This document shows positions 17,175 through 26,316 of a DNA stretch of 64,000 nucleotides, piece after piece. Numbering within the stretch: position 1 is the first letter of the stretch; each line of letters begins with the position of its first letter. The translations under genes were made by a program, and so were the position numbers. This DNA is from Streptomyces sp. 35G-GA-8. Lineage in GTDB: Bacteria > Actinomycetota > Actinomycetes > Streptomycetales > Streptomycetaceae. The stretch lies in contig NZ_JAMHJQ010000010.1 of NCBI RefSeq assembly GCF_023534745.1, forward strand, positions 1 to 64,000, given 5' to 3'. The notes below the pieces were generated by a model, which saw nothing but the letters and a program-made list of their open reading frames with translations, was not told where the DNA came from and searched no databases.

Positions 17175-17921
17175 TCAGTGCACGCGGTCCCCGCACTCCG
17201 CCGGAAGCAGCATGGCACCTGTCGGCAGTTCGCCCGGATGCCGGGCGATCACCTGTAGGCATGCCTCACGGGAACCCTCTGTAGGCGGGTATTCGAGGGC
17301 GAGTTCGCTCACCATGGTGATGGCGCCGGCGAGATGCATTTCCGCCGCGTGCACGCCATCAGGGATAGCGCCGGCCAAGAGGCCGAAGGCTGCGGTGCCA
17401 CTGCTGTCTGCGACGCACTCGCGGATCTCGAAACGCCAGTGTGCGGCCGCTTCGGCCAGCAACAACTTGCCCCTCTTGCCCATCGCGGCAAGGACATCGG
17501 TGTGAGCTCGCAGGTGGTGGGCGATGGCACAGCAGATGGGCACCGCGGTGCCGTCAGGAGCCTCTGCCCGCGTATACCCGGCATGCGGATAGAACGACAG
17601 AGCCTCATCGAGCAGACCCAACGCGGTTTCCCTGGCCGCCGGGTGTCGCTGCCGGGCGATGTCGAGGAGCAGCGGAGCCGCAACCACAGCGGCTGGGAAC
17701 ACTGCGGCGCTGTGACCATGAACAACTCCACCGCCACCAAGCAGCGATCCGGCCTCCGCCGCCTGAACCAGATTCGCCGCCTCAAACAGGGCACGCAGAC
17801 CACGGGCGACACGATCCGGTTCATACCAGTCGGGATGACCCGGTATGGATCCCCAGTCCACCGCATCGATCTCATCCAGCACAACAGCATCCTCGCACGC
17901 TGCCGGTCCGCTACGAGGCAA
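17175..17921 (-). CDS. Hypothetical alpha-helical protein
   Basis: A 248-residue protein, rich in alanine and leucine, with repeated helix pairs (ARGLRALFEAANLVQAAE, AVVAAPLLLDIARQRHPAAR, VLAAMGKRGKLLLAEAAAH) that suggest a HEAT/ARM-like solenoid. There is no signal peptide and no clear membrane segment. A GTG near 17882 (VVLDEIDAVDWGSIPG) is an alternative start. It converges with the gene at 16315. I do not recognise a function. Similar lone streptomycete solenoid proteins sit near toxin or immunity genes, but nothing here proves that. Confidence 0.65.
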   Translation of the reverse strand: MPRSGPAACEDAVVLDEIDAVDWGSIPGHPDWYEPDRVARGLRALFEAANLVQAAEAGSLLGGGGVVHGHSAAVFPAAVVAAPLLLDIARQRHPAARETALGLLDEALSFYPHAGYTRAEAPDGTAVPICCAIAHHLRAHTDVLAAMGKRGKLLLAEAAAHWRFEIRECVADSSGTAAFGLLAGAIPDGVHAAEMHLAGAITMVSELALEYPPTEGSREACLQVIARHPGELPTGAMLLPAECGDRVH

Positions 17922-18077
17922 CTGTGCGGATCACAGCCCTCAACGAATGGCTGTACCCAGCAATGTACGACGCCACCCGCCCGCTCTCGCCGACGATCGG
18001 GCCGGGGCCCAGAAGGCCAACCACATACAGCTGCCTGTCTGGTGGATCGGTGGTGGAACGCTCGCAGGGGCGGCCCG

Positions 18078-18278
18078 TCAGTCCTTCGGCCTCGCCAACG
18101 CCTTGGCGCAGAGGTACGGATGCGCGAGCAGCGGGCCGGTGCCGGTCATGGCGATACCGAAGTAGACCGGCGCGAGGTGGATGAAGTCCGTGTAGTGGAT
18201 GGTGCCGTGCACCACGACAGCCGGCTGTTCGGCCAGCGGTCTGTCCCGGACGACGTTCTTCATGACCCGGTGGAAGTC
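18078..18278 (-). pseudogene. C-terminal relic of an unrecognised protein
   Basis: The final 66 residues of a minus-strand frame (VHGTIHYTDFIHLAPVYFGI, LLAHPYLCAKALARPKD, stop) look like a folded protein end. They have no start, and the upstream part overlaps the ArsR-type gene in a nonsense frame. I cannot name the family. Confidence 0.3.
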
Positions 18279-18343
18279 AGGCGTTGGACGCCAGGGAGTC
18301 GGACGAGCTGCTGATCGTAGAGCTGCTGTGCTGATCCGAGCCC

Positions 18344-19321
18344 TCAGCCCGAACCGGCGACCAGCGCCTCGCCGAGCGGGGTGCGCCGGTAGAGCACCGA
18401 CCGTCCGGACCGGGCGCGGACGAGCAGCCCCGCGCCGCGCAGGATGGCGAGGTGGTCTCCTACCGCGCCGGGTGCCATGGCGAGGCTTCGGGCGAGGTGG
18501 CTGGTACTGGCCGGGGCGTCCAGCGCCAACAGCAGCCGGGCTCGGGCCCGGCCGACCAGAGCGGTCAGCGTGTCCGGTTGGGGGACGGTTTCCTGTTCGC
18601 CCCGCAGGGCGGCGGTGCCGCGGGCACGATAGACCAAGGTCCTGGGCCAGGGGTCTTCCAGATGGGCTGCGATATGCCCGACAAAGACCGAGGGGATCAG
18701 CAGGAGGCCGTCGCCGGAGAGGCGGACTGTTCCGCCTCGGAAGAAGTCGATCTCGATACCGCCTGCGTGCCAGACGATGCCCGGGTGCAGGCCCTCGATG
18801 GTCGTGGCCCATCCGTGTTCGCCGATCACACCCACCCGGTGCACGACATCGCGCTCACAGATCGCGCGCAGTTGCGGCCAGTCCGCGGCGAGCAGCTCGT
18901 GCCATGCCTGGTCCATCGCCTCGGCGATCCTGGAGACGGCGTCCGGCGAGTCCAGCACCGCGCGTACGCGGGGATCGCGGGCGGACTGGCCGGTCGCGGT
19001 GGTGGCGAATTCGCGGCGGGCCGCTTCCAGCGGCGTGGCCCTGATCATGGCCAGGTCGTCCGCCCAGGTCTGGTTGAGACCGCGCGGGGGCGGGGCGACG
19101 AAGTTCGGTCCGCCGTGCGGGGCCTGCAGCGCGAGGGCGGCGTCCAGTTCGGTCTCGCGGCGCAGCCGTTCAAAGGCCGGCAGGAGCCGGGCGGCCCAAG
19201 CTCGCGGCAGCGGCTGGCCCTGGCCGATGAGCGAGCGCAGCAGCAAACAGAGGTCCAGCGCGGGCGACAGCGCGAACCGGCTGCGCAGCAGGTCCTCGAC
19301 GGAGACTTCGAAGCGCAGCAC
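18344..19321 (-). CDS. ArsR-type HTH regulator with DUF5937-like N-terminus
   Basis: A 325-residue cytoplasmic regulator. The N-terminal 220 or so residues resemble DUF5937 (MLRFEVSVEDLLRSRFALSP). The C-terminus is an ArsR winged helix, with PASTSHLARSLAMAPGAVGD followed by HLAILRGAGLLVRARSGRSV and a YRRTPLGEAL wing. It is divergent from an MFS gene starting 90 bases away, which it probably represses. Length and order fit the streptomycete family in which this pair is common. Confidence 0.85.
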   Translation of the reverse strand: MLRFEVSVEDLLRSRFALSPALDLCLLLRSLIGQGQPLPRAWAARLLPAFERLRRETELDAALALQAPHGGPNFVAPPPRGLNQTWADDLAMIRATPLEAARREFATTATGQSARDPRVRAVLDSPDAVSRIAEAMDQAWHELLAADWPQLRAICERDVVHRVGVIGEHGWATTIEGLHPGIVWHAGGIEIDFFRGGTVRLSGDGLLLIPSVFVGHIAAHLEDPWPRTLVYRARGTAALRGEQETVPQPDTLTALVGRARARLLLALDAPASTSHLARSLAMAPGAVGDHLAILRGAGLLVRARSGRSVLYRRTPLGEALVAGSG

Positions 19322-19410
19322 TCTGCCATGCTACCGAAGGACGTCTGTTCCGATTCGTCCAGCGACGAATCATTGGTGAGTGGCGAGGGCGCACGGCGAG
19401 GCTGCGCGTC

Positions 19411-20726
19411 ATGACTCCAACCGCCGAGCCCGCGCAGGGCAACCACCGTGCCACCTACCGGGAGGTGCTGGCCGAGCCGCGATTCCGGCTGCTCTTCTCA
19501 ACCCGCACCGTCGCGATCACCGCGGACGCGCTGCGGATCACCACGTTCACGGTTCTGGTCTTCTCGGCCACCGGCTCCCCGCTGCTGAGCGCAGTGGCCT
19601 TCGGCATCGGTTTCATCCCGCAGTTGTTCGGTTCGCTGTTGCTGGGCTCACTGGCCGACCGACTGCCGCCCCGCGCGCTCATCACCGGCGGCTACGCGTT
19701 GACGTGCGCCGCCGCCCTGCTGCCCCCCTGGTGCGGATGCCGATCGCGGCAAGCCTCGGTGTCGTGGCGCTGGTCGCCCTCGCGACACCGGTGTTTCACG
19801 GCGCGTCGAGTCGGCTGGTCGCGCAGTCGCTGGAGGGCGACGCCTATGTACTGGGCCGGTCACTGAACAACATCGCTGCCTCCGGCGCGCAATTGTTCGG
19901 CCTGGCGCTGGGAGGTGCGGCCGTCGCGGCACTCGGCCCACGCCGGGCGCTCGCGGTCAGCGCCGCCCTCTACCTCGGCTGCGGGCTCGCTGTCCGCATC
20001 GGGCTACCCCGGCTGCAGCCGGGAGAGTTCGGCGACACACCCGGCAGCGCTCGGGGCGATGGCGGCACCGTCCGGACAAGCCTGCACGGTGCCGGCCTGC
20101 TGATGCGCAAACACACGGTGCGACGACTGATGCTGGCCCAGTGGCTGCCCGTCGCATTCGTAGCGGGCGCGGAAGGCCTGATCGTCGCCTACGCGGGAGA
20201 ACGCCACTTCGCGCCCGGCTGGTACGCGGTGCTGATGGGCTGTCTGCCGGTCGGCATGCTGGTCGGCGACCTGCTGGTGGGCCGACTGCTGCGGCCACTC
20301 ACCCGGGAGCGACTGGTAGTTCCGTTGATTGCGCTGATGGGACTGCCGCTGGTCGGCTTCGCCGCCGAGCCCGGAGTGGGCGTCTCGTCCTGTCTGCTGC
20401 TTCTCTGCGGCTTCGGATTCGCCTCCGGTCTCGGCCTGCAACGGCCGTTCCTCGACGCCCTACCGCAGGATGGCCAGGGCCAGGCCTTCGGTCTGCTCGG
20501 CTCCGGCAACATGACGCTGCAGGGCGTCGGGCCGGCCTGCTTCGGCGCGGTGGCCGCAGGCATCGGAACAGGCGGCGCAATCGCCCTGGCAGGCGGGGCG
20601 GCGGCGGTTACCGCCGGCTGGATCCTCACCTGGCACCCGTCCGCCTCCCCGGTCCCCGTCCCGAACGACTCGACGGGATCGGAGAACGAAACCGAACAGC
20701 ATGCGTGTAGTCCTCCTGCGCGGTGA
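19411..20726 (+). pseudogene. MFS transporter, frameshift in a C-tract
   Basis: A 12-TM-type transporter of about 438 residues if repaired. The first frame (ATG 19411, MTPTAEPAQGNHRATYREVL) carries TM1-3 with GSLADRLPPRALITGGYA. At a run of six C (19723-19728) the frame loses sense, and LVRMPIAASLGVVALVALAT continues one frame over to 20726. One missing C explains it. The homopolymer makes slippage, phase variation or sequencing error all plausible. The likely partner is the divergent ArsR-type gene. Confidence 0.75.
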
Positions 20727-20796
20727 CCGTCGCTGGTCGGGTCAACCCCGAGCCGTCACGCACGGCACCCTCACCCCACGTCTCTCTGACAGACAG

Positions 20797-21660
20797 TCAC
20801 TCCCATTGAGGGGCCGGCACAGTGGTGGGCAGCCCCAGGTCGAGGCGCTTGTCCATGTCGAGGCGGAAGATGCCGTACGGATTGACGTTCGACCAGAACA
20901 GGGCAGTCAGCCCGCGCCGGTCCTCGTCGCTCAGCTTCTTCGCCCGGGCCGGTTCGGCCAGGACCTGCCGCACGAGCAGGGTGTTCACGTGCACGAGCGC
21001 GGACTGGAGCAGGTGCGGGGCGAGCATCGACGTCTCGGCGTGCTCCTTGTCCGGGCCGGTCAGGGCGCCGTCCTTGCCGTAGTGGAGCACGGTGTTCGCG
21101 CTGTTCCAGTTCTCCACGACCTGGAACTCGCCGTGGATCTCGCGGCGCGGGCCTGGGCTGGCGAGGTAGTCGCACGCGAAGATCGTGCGCCGACCAACCG
21201 GCGGGGGTGTCGTCCGGGCGGTGCAGGCGGATGCTGCCGATGTTCTTCAAGCGTGGCAGCAGGCGGAAGTTGAGCAGCTCGGTGAACGCGAAGCCGACAC
21301 CGAGGACGGTATCGCGGCCGACGGATGTGCCGCAGCGCGGCCTCGCTCTCGCCGTGCTCGCCGGTCGCCACGATCGCGCGGATGCCCATGTCCGTAGCCA
21401 GCGCGAACAGCGCGAGCAACAACCGGCGCCGGAGAACGTCCCGGTCGATGCGCTCCTAGGCGGCCACCGAGGAGAACTCGTCGGTGAAGCCGGTCATGAA
21501 GTCGGCGTTCTTCACAACGTCCACAGGGCCCAGGACACCCCAGCGCCGTACGACCTCGTAACGTCCTGGGGTTCAGCGGCCGGCGGATCGCGGCGTAGTG
21601 CACGGTGTTGGTGGCCTCGAAATCACCCGGCGCGTCCTGCTCGCCAGCAACTCCTCAGGC
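20797..21660 (-). pseudogene. Tn3-family transposase relic with internal deletion
   Basis: Minus-strand pieces, in order, are HYAAIRRPLNPRTL, NADFMTGFTDEFSSVAA, LLALFALATDMGIRAIVATG, NFRLLPRLKNIGSIRLHRPD, YLASPGPRREIHGEFQVVEN and NSANTVLHYGKDGALTGPD. They end NPYGIFRLDMDKRLDLGLP and PQWE. The normal middle section between the RPDD and DYLASPG blocks is missing (roughly 50 residues), and frameshifts occur near 21120, 21250 and 21460. This subfamily differs from the complete TnpA at 50332. Confidence 0.75.
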
Positions 21661-21933
21661 GACCACTCCTGCCGCACACCCGCCCCTCGTCGTCGTCCTC
21701 CCGGGCATTCACGCGGACAGTCCAACGAGGCGTCCCACCACCGGGAAACCGGGACCAGAACCTACTGGCGGATCTGGGCCAGGACTTCGGGGCCGTGACC
21801 GTGCGGCCCGTTTCGCGCGCGTATCTCCTCCGCACCCCCCAAAAAAAGGCTCTGGAAGTCACTCCGTCAGCAGTTCCAAGGAACGGGACAGTCCGCTCTC
21901 CAGTGGGGAGCGCCAACTCGACGTCACAGGCGC
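21661..21933. other. Gap between Tn3 relic and esterase homologue
   Basis: About 270 bases, including a seven-A run near 21840. No supported gene; probably decayed transposon plus the promoter of the next gene. Confidence 0.3.
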
Positions 21934-22959
21934 TTGACCTCAACCAAGCTCGAAGTCAGACGATCTCCCGGAGTGGTCCGCACGAAGCGGAGCCCGGGGA
22001 TGAAGGGCAGGCCATTGGAGACAGTGACCGAATGGATCAGGAAGAACTCCCACGTGCTCGTGAACAGGAAGCCTGACGAGGCACTGGACGATCTGCGGCC
22101 GCTCGCCCCGCTGGTGCGGGACGCCAAGATCGTGGCGCTTGGAGCAGCTGCCCGGCAGACACGCGAATTGTCGGACGTGGCGCATCGCATCGTGCGGCTG
22201 CTGGTGGAGGAAGAGGGGTTCCGCACCCTTGCCCTGGAGGGCGACGACCCTGGTCGCCTCGGTCTGGACGCCCATGTCGCCACCGGCGATGGAGACCCCC
22301 GTGCACTGCTGGGAAAAGCACGGTCATTCTGGCAGACCGCCGAGATCCTCGATCTCGTCCACTGGATGCGGTCCCACAACAAGCGTCACCCAGGCGACCC
22401 GGTACGTTTCGCGCGATTCCCTGCTGAACCGGTGCGGCACACCACACGGCTCGGCGGTCTGGCCGAACTGGAACGTACGCTCGCCGACGGTGTGAGCCGG
22501 TGGCAGCGGCTCACCGGCGACAGGCTCGTCTACTGGGGCGGTATGGCGCACACCGCCGTCGGCGCCCCTCGTACCGTGTCACCGTCCGAGCCCTTGGAGT
22601 CGCACCAGAACATGGGCGGGTACCTGCGTGAACGACTGGGACCGGACTACCGGTCCGTTGGCCTGACCATGGCGCATGGTTCGATCGGCCGGCCCCTGCC
22701 CGCTCCACGCCCGGACTTCGTCGACAGCCTGCTGCGTGCGGCCGCCGGGAACAGGGCGGGATACGTCCTGGATCTGGGCGCATCACGACCCGAGCCGATC
22801 CGCCGCATCCTGGACGCCCCGACGCGCACGCGGTTGATCGGCCCGTTCTACGACCCCCGGGATGACGGGGCCCACCACATGTCGGGCGGGTCGCTCGCGA
22901 GCTGGTTCGACGTCGTCGTCCACACGCAAGAGGTGACTCCGTCCCGGCCCCTGCCCTGA
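21934..22959 (+). CDS. Erythromycin esterase homologue lacking catalytic residues
   Basis: A protein of up to 341 residues. ATG at 22000 (MKGRPLETVTEWIRKNSHVL) is an alternative start. The fold matches erythromycin/succinoglycan esterase-like proteins: VEEEGFRTLALEGDD, a DLVHWMRSHNKRH helix, YWGGMAHTA, and HQNMGGYLRERLGPDYRSVG. In active Ere enzymes the first strand is GEATHG with Glu and His activating water. Here it reads ALGAAARQTREL, so both residues are replaced. It is shorter than the roughly 400-residue EreA/EreB. A binding or inactive homologue is more likely than a macrolide esterase. Confidence 0.7.
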   Translation: MTSTKLEVRRSPGVVRTKRSPGMKGRPLETVTEWIRKNSHVLVNRKPDEALDDLRPLAPLVRDAKIVALGAAARQTRELSDVAHRIVRLLVEEEGFRTLALEGDDPGRLGLDAHVATGDGDPRALLGKARSFWQTAEILDLVHWMRSHNKRHPGDPVRFARFPAEPVRHTTRLGGLAELERTLADGVSRWQRLTGDRLVYWGGMAHTAVGAPRTVSPSEPLESHQNMGGYLRERLGPDYRSVGLTMAHGSIGRPLPAPRPDFVDSLLRAAAGNRAGYVLDLGASRPEPIRRILDAPTRTRLIGPFYDPRDDGAHHMSGGSLASWFDVVVHTQEVTPSRPLP

Positions 22960-23033
22960 AAGGGCCGCCCGGTGGAGCATTCCGGAGACGCTGCCTCTGC
23001 CACGCGGATCTGCGCCGGCCCGCCGGACAAGCC

Positions 23034-23636
23034 TCAGGGCTCCAGTAGGTCGAGGGCTTCCCGGACCAGATCCGGCAACCGCTCCGTCGGCTCGCCCGGG
23101 AGGCGCAGCCAGCGCTCTTTCGCGGTCTGTACCGCCGCCCCGACCACGCCGACGACCAGCCGCGGGTACATGGTGGTGTCGGCGTCCACTCCCATGCGTT
23201 CGGCAAGCAGACCCGTCAGCCCGTGGCACTGCTCCGCGGTCCGTTCCAGGCTCCTGGCCAGCAGAGGAGGGTTGGCCAGGATCAACCGCTGGACGCGCAG
23301 GTAGCGTTCGCCGTCCTCCCCCGAACTGCCGTCGATCACGGCGAGGGTGGCGGCCCGCAGTGCCTCCAGCGGGGATTCCGCGGCCGGACGCGCGGCGAGT
23401 TCACGCAGCAGGGCGGCATGGTCGTCGTCCTCGTACCCCAGGATCACGCCTTCCTTGGAGCCGAAGTAGCGGGTAAGGGTCCGGGGCGAGACGTTCACCA
23501 CCGCGGCGATGTCCTCCAGGGACGTGGCGTGAAAGCCCTTCCGCTCGTACAGTTCGGTCGCCGCTTCCATCAGCGCCCGGCGCGTGAGCAGCTTCTTCCG
23601 TTCCCGCAGTCCCGCCGTCTCCGGGACATACGTCCT
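23034..23636 (-). CDS. TetR-family regulator
   Basis: A regulator of 200 residues if it starts at GTG 23636 (VRTYVPETAGLRERKKLLTR). The frame is open to 23777 but the extra N-terminus is not family-like. The HTH is ALMEAATELYERKGFHATSL, then EDIAAVVNVSPRTLTRYFGSKE. The C-terminal domain resembles those of mycofactocin- and P450-linked TetR proteins. It is divergent from the P450/ferredoxin operon, with a 15-bp palindrome at 23762-23776, so it probably controls that operon and itself. Confidence 0.85.
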   Translation of the reverse strand, partial: RTYVPETAGLRERKKLLTRRALMEAATELYERKGFHATSLEDIAAVVNVSPRTLTRYFGSKEGVILGYEDDDHAALLRELAARPAAESPLEALRAATLAVIDGSSGEDGERYLRVQRLILANPPLLARSLERTAEQCHGLTGLLAERMGVDADTTMYPRLVVGVVGAAVQTAKERWLRLPGEPTERLPDLVREALDLLEP

Positions 23637-23761
23637 CACGAACAGCCCAGACCTTCCTGTGGATGACGCGTCGCCGCAACGTACCCCCGGCCGGACTCCG
23701 CTGCAACTGATCGGGCCGCCTTCGGTCTTGCGGGGGCGGAGCACAGTCACGAGTGCTAATT

Positions 23762-23776
23762 TGTCTGGCGCAGACA
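23762..23776. promoter_or_regulatory. Palindrome between tetR and the P450 gene
   Basis: TGTCTG-GCG-CAGACA, perfect 6-bp arms, 44 bases before the P450 ATG. The region is locally AT-rich. It is the probable operator of the divergent TetR regulator. Confidence 0.5.
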
Positions 23777-23819
23777 TTTTGCATGTCGTGCATCAATGCC
23801 CTCAACTGAAGGGAATTCC

Positions 23820-25067
23820 ATGGCTGTTTCCCCTCATAGCGCACTCTCCGGTGCCAAGGCTCCGCTTCCGTTACCGCTTCCGCGCGAACAGGAATGCCCC
23901 TTCCGTCCGGCGCCCGAGGTCGCCGGATTCAGGACCGACCTCCCGGTGGCCAGAGTCGTGGGCCCCACGGGCATCGAGGCGTGGCTGGTCACTCGCTACG
24001 CCGACGTACGCGATGTACTCGGCGACCCGGAGCGCTTCAGCAACCGTTCAGGACAGGCGGGCCACGTCCTGGCCGACATGCCGCCCGACGCGCCTGTGAC
24101 GGAGGGGGCGTTCTCCAGGATGGACGGGGCCGAGCATCTGCGGTTCCGCCGGATCCTGGGGCCCGAACTCTCCATGATCAGGCGCATCGAACGGCTGCGC
24201 CCCACAGTGCAGCGGATCGTGGACGAACGGCTGGACGCAATCGGTGAGTCGGCCCCGCCGGTGGACCTCTACCAGCAGTTCGCCGTACCGCTCACCTCCA
24301 CCGTCATCGCTGAACTGCTGGGAGTTCCCGCTACCGACCACCGGCTGTTCCAGAAGGCGGGGGCCGCGCTGTTCACCGCGACCGCCGACCCGGAGGACAA
24401 AGCCGCCGCGTTCGAGGCGCTCTTCGACTACCTGCACATCCTCGTGCGCCGGCGGCGGGACGAGCCCGGTGGTGACATCCTCAGCAATCTGATCGAACGG
24501 GGCGACCGCAGCGACCAGCCGTTCACCGACACCGAGTTGGTCGCGACGGCGGCGGGTCTGCTCGTCGCGGGCTTCGACACCACGGCCAGCATGATCAGTT
24601 ACGGTGTGCTGGCACTCCTGCACCACCCCGACCAGCTCACGGCCCTGCGAGACGACCCCGGGCTGGTGCCGGGCGCGGTGGAGGAACTGGTGCGGTTCCT
24701 CGGCGTCGGGGTGGGCATCATGCGGGAGGTCACTCGCGACACCGAGATCGGCGGGCAGCCCGTTCTGGCGGGCGATTTCGTCATCGCCGCCATCCAGTCC
24801 GCCAATCACGACCCGGAGCAGTTCCCGGGGGCCGACCGGCTCGACGTGACCCGCGACGCCGGCAGGCACATCGGATTCGGCCATGGTCCGCACCAGTGCG
24901 CCGGCCAGCAACTGGCCCGACTCGAACTGAGGACGGTGCTCGAAACACTGCTGCGCCGGATCCCCAGCCTGCGTCTGGCCGTTCCGTTCGAGCAGATCGA
25001 GTTCAAGACCGACACCGTGGTGACCGGGCCCGCCGCGCTCCCGGTCACCTGGGACGAGGTGCTCTGA
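23820..25067 (+). CDS. Cytochrome P450
   Basis: A 415-residue soluble actinobacterial P450 (CYP105-like in layout). From ATG 23820 it begins MAVSPHSALSGAK, preceded by a GAAGGGAA-type ribosome site. It has the I-helix oxygen-binding motif AGFDTTAS, the K-helix ELVR and the haem-binding loop FGHGPHQCAGQQLAR with Cys360. It catalyses monooxygenation of an unknown substrate with electrons from the adjacent ferredoxin. Its stop shares one base with the ferredoxin ATG (TGATG), so the pair is translationally coupled. Confidence 0.92.
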   Translation: MAVSPHSALSGAKAPLPLPLPREQECPFRPAPEVAGFRTDLPVARVVGPTGIEAWLVTRYADVRDVLGDPERFSNRSGQAGHVLADMPPDAPVTEGAFSRMDGAEHLRFRRILGPELSMIRRIERLRPTVQRIVDERLDAIGESAPPVDLYQQFAVPLTSTVIAELLGVPATDHRLFQKAGAALFTATADPEDKAAAFEALFDYLHILVRRRRDEPGGDILSNLIERGDRSDQPFTDTELVATAAGLLVAGFDTTASMISYGVLALLHHPDQLTALRDDPGLVPGAVEELVRFLGVGVGIMREVTRDTEIGGQPVLAGDFVIAAIQSANHDPEQFPGADRLDVTRDAGRHIGFGHGPHQCAGQQLARLELRTVLETLLRRIPSLRLAVPFEQIEFKTDTVVTGPAALPVTWDEVL

Positions 25068-25264
25068 TGCGTGTTCACACCGACATCGGGAAGTGTGTGG
25101 CGGCGGGGGTCTGCGTGCTCGCCGCCCCTGACGTGTTCGACCAGGACGACGACGGCCTGGTCGTCGTACTCGACGACAGCCCTCCGGCCGAGCGGCGAGA
25201 GGTGGTACTCGACGCGGCAGCCCGCTGCCCGGCGGCCGTGATCCGCCTGGCCACGGACGCGTGA
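25067..25264 (+). CDS. 3Fe-4S ferredoxin, P450 partner
   Basis: A 65-residue single-cluster ferredoxin (MRVHTDIGKCVAAGVCVLAA). Cysteines are spaced C-x5-C near the N-terminus and C in AARCPAAVI near the end, the pattern of actinobacterial 3Fe-4S ferredoxins that feed P450 enzymes. It overlaps the P450 stop by one base. No ferredoxin reductase is encoded beside it. A strong hairpin follows at 25340. Confidence 0.9.
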   Translation: MRVHTDIGKCVAAGVCVLAAPDVFDQDDDGLVVVLDDSPPAERREVVLDAAARCPAAVIRLATDA

Positions 25265-25339
25265 GGACGGCCCGGTCGGGCGTTCCTTCGAGCGTCCTGG
25301 CCGTGTGGGCCCGGAGCCGGAACACGCTCAATCCCCTCG

Positions 25340-25383
25340 GCGACGGCCGAACAGGGCGGCGCTCCGCCCTGTTCGGCCGTCGC
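25340..25383. terminator. Bidirectional terminator hairpin
   Basis: A 20-bp perfect stem (25340-25359 and 25364-25383, core GGCCGAACAGGGCGG) with the four-base loop CGCT. It lies between the convergent ferredoxin and zinc-transporter ATPase genes and can serve both. Confidence 0.85.
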
Positions 25384-25549
25384 GGGAGGCAGTTGTAATC
25401 CGTCCGGAGGCGTGGAATCGCCGTCGGTAGATATGGTGTGTGACCTCTTGCGCCTGATCTGCCCGGGGGGCCTGCCTTGTCACGAGCACTCGCCACCGAC
25501 GAGCGCACGCACCGCGCCCGCCCCTGAACCGTAGAGGCCACGTGTGCCT

Positions 25550-26266
25550 TCACCGCCGGGCGAAGGGCTGTGCCAGGCGCTCCCGCTCCGTCCCTCCCAG
25601 CACCTCGGGAGGAGGGCCCGCTGCCACGATTCGGCCGCCGTCGAGCAGCAGGCAGTGTCCGGCCCGGCGGGCCGCGGTGATGTCGTGTGTGGCCTGAACA
25701 ACCGTGCCCCCCTCGGCCGCCACCTCGTCGAGGACCCGCGTGATCGCCTCGCGGGCCGAGCTGTCGAGCGCGCTGGCCGGCTCGTCGAGCAGCAGGAGGT
25801 CGGCGCCCTGTGCCAGGCCCTGGGCGACCAGGACGCGTTGGCGCTGTCCCCCCGACAGCTCACTGAGCTGCCGTTCTGCCAGGTCGGCGACGTCCAGCCG
25901 CTCCATGCTCGACTCCACCGCCCTGCGGTCCTCCGAGGAGGGGCGCCGGAAGGGACCGAGTCGGCCCCAGCGTCCCATGGCCACGGTCTCTCGCACGGTC
26001 AGGGGCAGGGCGTCGGCCACGGCACTGCGCTGCATGATGAACGCCGGCCGCGCGCTCGTGCGGTGGACCAGCGTCCCGGATGTCGGCGGAATCACGCCGG
26101 CCAGGAGTCCCAGCAGGGTCGACTTGCCCGACCCGTTCGGTCCCATCACCGCGGTAACCGTCAAGGGCGGTATGTCGAGGTCGAGTTGGGAGAAAACGGC
26201 GGTGCGCGCATACCCCGCCGACACACCGATGAGCGAGACCCGCGGCGCATGCTCCGGAGCTGTCAT
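25550..26266 (-). CDS. aztA: Zinc ABC transporter ATP-binding protein (AztA-like)
   Basis: A 238-residue ATPase of the metal-type ABC family. Walker A is GPNGSGKST (near residue 43), the signature is LSGGQRQRV and Walker B is LLLLDEPASALD, with a THDI switch. It energises zinc import through the permease encoded divergently at 26317. The name rests on the neighbouring AztC- and AztD-like genes. ATG at 26266 has a GGAGGT ribosome site. The divergent promoters flank a Zur-type box at 26285-26299. Confidence 0.85.
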   Translation of the reverse strand: MTAPEHAPRVSLIGVSAGYARTAVFSQLDLDIPPLTVTAVMGPNGSGKSTLLGLLAGVIPPTSGTLVHRTSARPAFIMQRSAVADALPLTVRETVAMGRWGRLGPFRRPSSEDRRAVESSMERLDVADLAERQLSELSGGQRQRVLVAQGLAQGADLLLLDEPASALDSSAREAITRVLDEVAAEGGTVVQATHDITAARRAGHCLLLDGGRIVAAGPPPEVLGGTERERLAQPFARR

Positions 26267-26284
26267 GACGAACCTCCTTTGTAT

Positions 26285-26299
26285 TGATAATCATTTTCA
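26285..26299. promoter_or_regulatory. Zur-box-like operator
   Basis: TGATAATCATTTTCA, a near-palindromic AT-rich site closely matching actinobacterial Zur boxes (TGATAATGATTTTCA-like). It lies between divergent aztA (start 26266) and the permease (start 26317), where a bound repressor could block both promoters. Zinc sufficiency would therefore silence the locus. Confidence 0.75.
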
Positions 26300-26316
26300 T
26301 TATATGGTCCCGCTTC

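Noticed and set aside
26284-26316. TTG at 26284 as permease start
   Set aside because: It would place the Zur-box-like site inside the coding region and add a non-family N-terminus. ATG 26317 fits better.
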